Origin: an uncultured Faecalibacterium sp.
Lineage (GTDB): Bacteria; Bacillota; Clostridia; Oscillospirales; Ruminococcaceae
Assembly (NCBI GenBank): GCA_934525325.1
Contig: CAKSZE010000082.1
Span: 1-5,279, forward strand
DNA: 5,279 nt
Direction: 5' to 3'
Of the stretch, positions 3,867-5,279 are shown piece by piece. The number at the start of each line of letters is the position of its first letter. Positions within the stretch are counted from its first letter, which is position 1. Below the pieces are notes generated by a model, which saw nothing but the letters and a program-made list of their open reading frames with translations, did not search any database and was not told the DNA's origin. The translations under genes and the position numbers were made by a program.

Positions 3867-5273
3867 TCAGCAGCCTTCTTTTTCAGCCAGCTTGCGGCCC
3901 ATGAGCACACCCATGACCGACGCCATCATCAGCCCGCGCGTCCAGCCAGAAGAGTCGCCCAGGCAGTGCAGACCCTGAATGTTGGTGTCGAGGTTCTCGT
4001 CCATCTTCACCTTGTTGGAGTAGAACTTCAGCTCCGGGCTGTACAGCAGCGTCTCGTTGGCGGCAAAGCCGGGCACCACCATATCCAGCATCTTGATGAA
4101 CTCGATGATGTTGGTCATGGCGCGGTAGGGCATGGCGGCGGTGATATCACCGGCCACGGCATCCTTCAACGTGGGCTTCACGTTGGACTGTGCCAGTTCC
4201 TTCTGCCAAGTGCGCTTGCCGTCCAGAATATCACCGTAGCGCTGCACCATGATGTGGCCTGCGCCCAGCATATTGGTCAGCTCGCCCACCTTCTGGGCGT
4301 AGGCAATGGGCTGGTTGAAGGGCTCGGTAAAGTTGTGGGACACCAGAATGGCAAGGTTGGTGTTCGGGCTCTTCTTTTCCTTGAAGCTGTGGCCGTTGAC
4401 CACCGCAAGGTCGTTGTCGTAGTTCTCCTGCGCCACAAAGCCGCCGGGGTTCTGGCAGAAGGTGCGCACCTTGTTCTTCCACGGCTTCGGGTAGCCGATG
4501 AGCTTGGACTCATACAGCACCTTGTTCACCTTTTCCATCACCTCGTTGCGGCACTCCACGCGCACGCCGATGTCCACCGTGCCGGGCTTGTGGGCGATGT
4601 GGTGCTCTGCGCAGAGCTTTTCCAGCCAGTCTGCGCCGCGGCGTCCGGTGCCGATGACCACCTCGTCCGCGTACACGGGCAGCAGGCTGTCGCCGTCCTT
4701 CAGCAGCACGCCCTTGCAGCCTTCCTCTTCCAGAATGATGTTCTCGCACTCGGTATTGAAGCGCATTTCCACGCCGTTGTCTGCCAGATAGTTCTGGATG
4801 GCAAGATACAACTCCTGTGCCTTCTCGGTGCCCAGATGGCGGATGGGGCAGTCCACCAGCTTCAGACCCGCATGGATGGCGTTTTTGCGGATCTCCTTGA
4901 TGTCCTCGCCGGTGTAGATGCCCTCCACATGGGGGTCAGCACCGAACTCCAGATAAATTTTATCGGTGTAGTCGATGAGTTCCTGCGCAAATTCCTCTCC
5001 GATGAGGGTGGGCAGGTCGCCGCCTACCTCATAAGAAAGGCTCAGTTTGCCGTCCGAGAACGCGCCCGCACCGGAAAAGCCGGTGGTGATGGCGCAGGTG
5101 GGGCGGCAGTTGACGCAGTGGCCTACCTCTGCCTTGGGGCAGTGGCGCTTTTCCACCGGCTTGCCCTTTTCCACCAGCAGCATCTTCTTTTTGCTGCCGT
5201 GGCGCAGCAGCTCCACAGCGGTAAAGATGCCGGCAGGGCCCGCACCCACGATGATCAGATCGTACTTTTCCAT
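3867..5273 (-). CDS. NAD(P)/FAD-dependent oxidoreductase, COG2509-type uncharacterised FAD-dependent dehydrogenase
   Basis: This 468-residue flavoprotein starts at an ATG at 5273-5271; its ribosome binding site lies outside the window. The N-terminal Rossmann motif for FAD is IIVGAGPAG (residues 7-15), with Glu35 (LVEKG) placed to bind the ribose. GFSGAGAFSDGKLS (65-78) is typical of the COG2509 group. VVIGTGRRGADWL (205-217) is the second nucleotide-binding strand. GLHCLGDSSGWTRGLMMASVMG (434-455, in two adjoining halves) is the C-terminal FAD contact. Between the Rossmann motif and the glycine-rich block lie four cysteines, C45, C53, C56 and C60 (CX7CX2CX3C), which could bind metal or an Fe-S cluster. 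The protein has no signal peptide and should be cytosolic. The family is widespread in Firmicutes, but its substrate is not known. The gene is not obviously linked in function to its neighbours; the next gene downstream has its own promoter. The family call is sure, the substrate unknown. Confidence 0.92.
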   Translation of the reverse strand: MEKYDLIIVGAGPAGIFTAVELLRHGSKKKMLLVEKGKPVEKRHCPKAEVGHCVNCRPTCAITTGFSGAGAFSDGKLSLSYEVGGDLPTLIGEEFAQELIDYTDKIYLEFGADPHVEGIYTGEDIKEIRKNAIHAGLKLVDCPIRHLGTEKAQELYLAIQNYLADNGVEMRFNTECENIILEEEGCKGVLLKDGDSLLPVYADEVVIGTGRRGADWLEKLCAEHHIAHKPGTVDIGVRVECRNEVMEKVNKVLYESKLIGYPKPWKNKVRTFCQNPGGFVAQENYDNDLAVVNGHSFKEKKSPNTNLAILVSHNFTEPFNQPIAYAQKVGELTNMLGAGHIMVQRYGDILDGKRTWQKELAQSNVKPTLKDAVAGDITAAMPYRAMTNIIEFIKMLDMVVPGFAANETLLYSPELKFYSNKVKMDENLDTNIQGLHCLGDSSGWTRGLMMASVMGVLMGRKLAEKEGC

Positions 5274-5279
5274 GATTTT

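Noticed and set aside
4231..4791. Several open frames of 78-97 codons inside the flavoprotein gene
   Set aside because: They are other-frame shadows of a clear full-length flavoprotein, with low-complexity composition.

Overview
The window looks like a piece of a moderately GC-rich Firmicutes chromosome, probably an Oscillospiraceae/Ruminococcaceae-type gut anaerobe (Faecalibacterium-like). This rests on strong AGGAGG-type ribosome binding sites, GC-rich codon use (about 60% in the main genes), a radical SAM enzyme and a large flavoprotein of a type common in anaerobes. The genus is an inference; nothing in the window fixes it.

Plus strand, left part: the window opens inside the last 43 codons of a LexA/peptidase S24-like regulator, closed by a good intrinsic terminator (about 170-208). 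Next come two overlapping genes. The first is a 452-residue radical SAM protein (252-1610) of the 'putative DNA modification/repair' family (TIGR03916-type), with a C-terminal helix-hairpin-helix and a QLSLF sequence that matches the beta-clamp-binding consensus. The second is its usual partner, a DUF4130/TIGR03915-type protein (1589-2386). They overlap by 22 bases and are probably translationally coupled. No biochemical function that I know of has been assigned to the pair, so this is the most interesting part of the window. The SOS-repressor-like neighbour and the clamp motif both suggest work on DNA.

Middle: a 236-base gap (2387-2622) holds a weak hairpin, a short direct repeat, a good extended -10 promoter with a palindrome over its -35 box, and a leader with two small hairpins. 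This drives a 158-residue cyclophilin-type peptidyl-prolyl isomerase (2623-3099), which ends at a strong terminator (3110-3145) that can work in both directions.

Minus strand, right part: a flavoprotein of the COG2509 type (468 residues, 5273 to 3867) is followed by an unrecognised 193-residue protein (3766 to 3185). The latter has its own promoter with a perfect TATAAT, a clear ribosome binding site and lower GC (about 45%) than its neighbours, which suggests accessory or recently acquired origin. It converges on the cyclophilin gene, and both can share the bidirectional terminator.

No tRNA, rRNA, CRISPR array, insertion sequence or recognisable riboswitch was seen.
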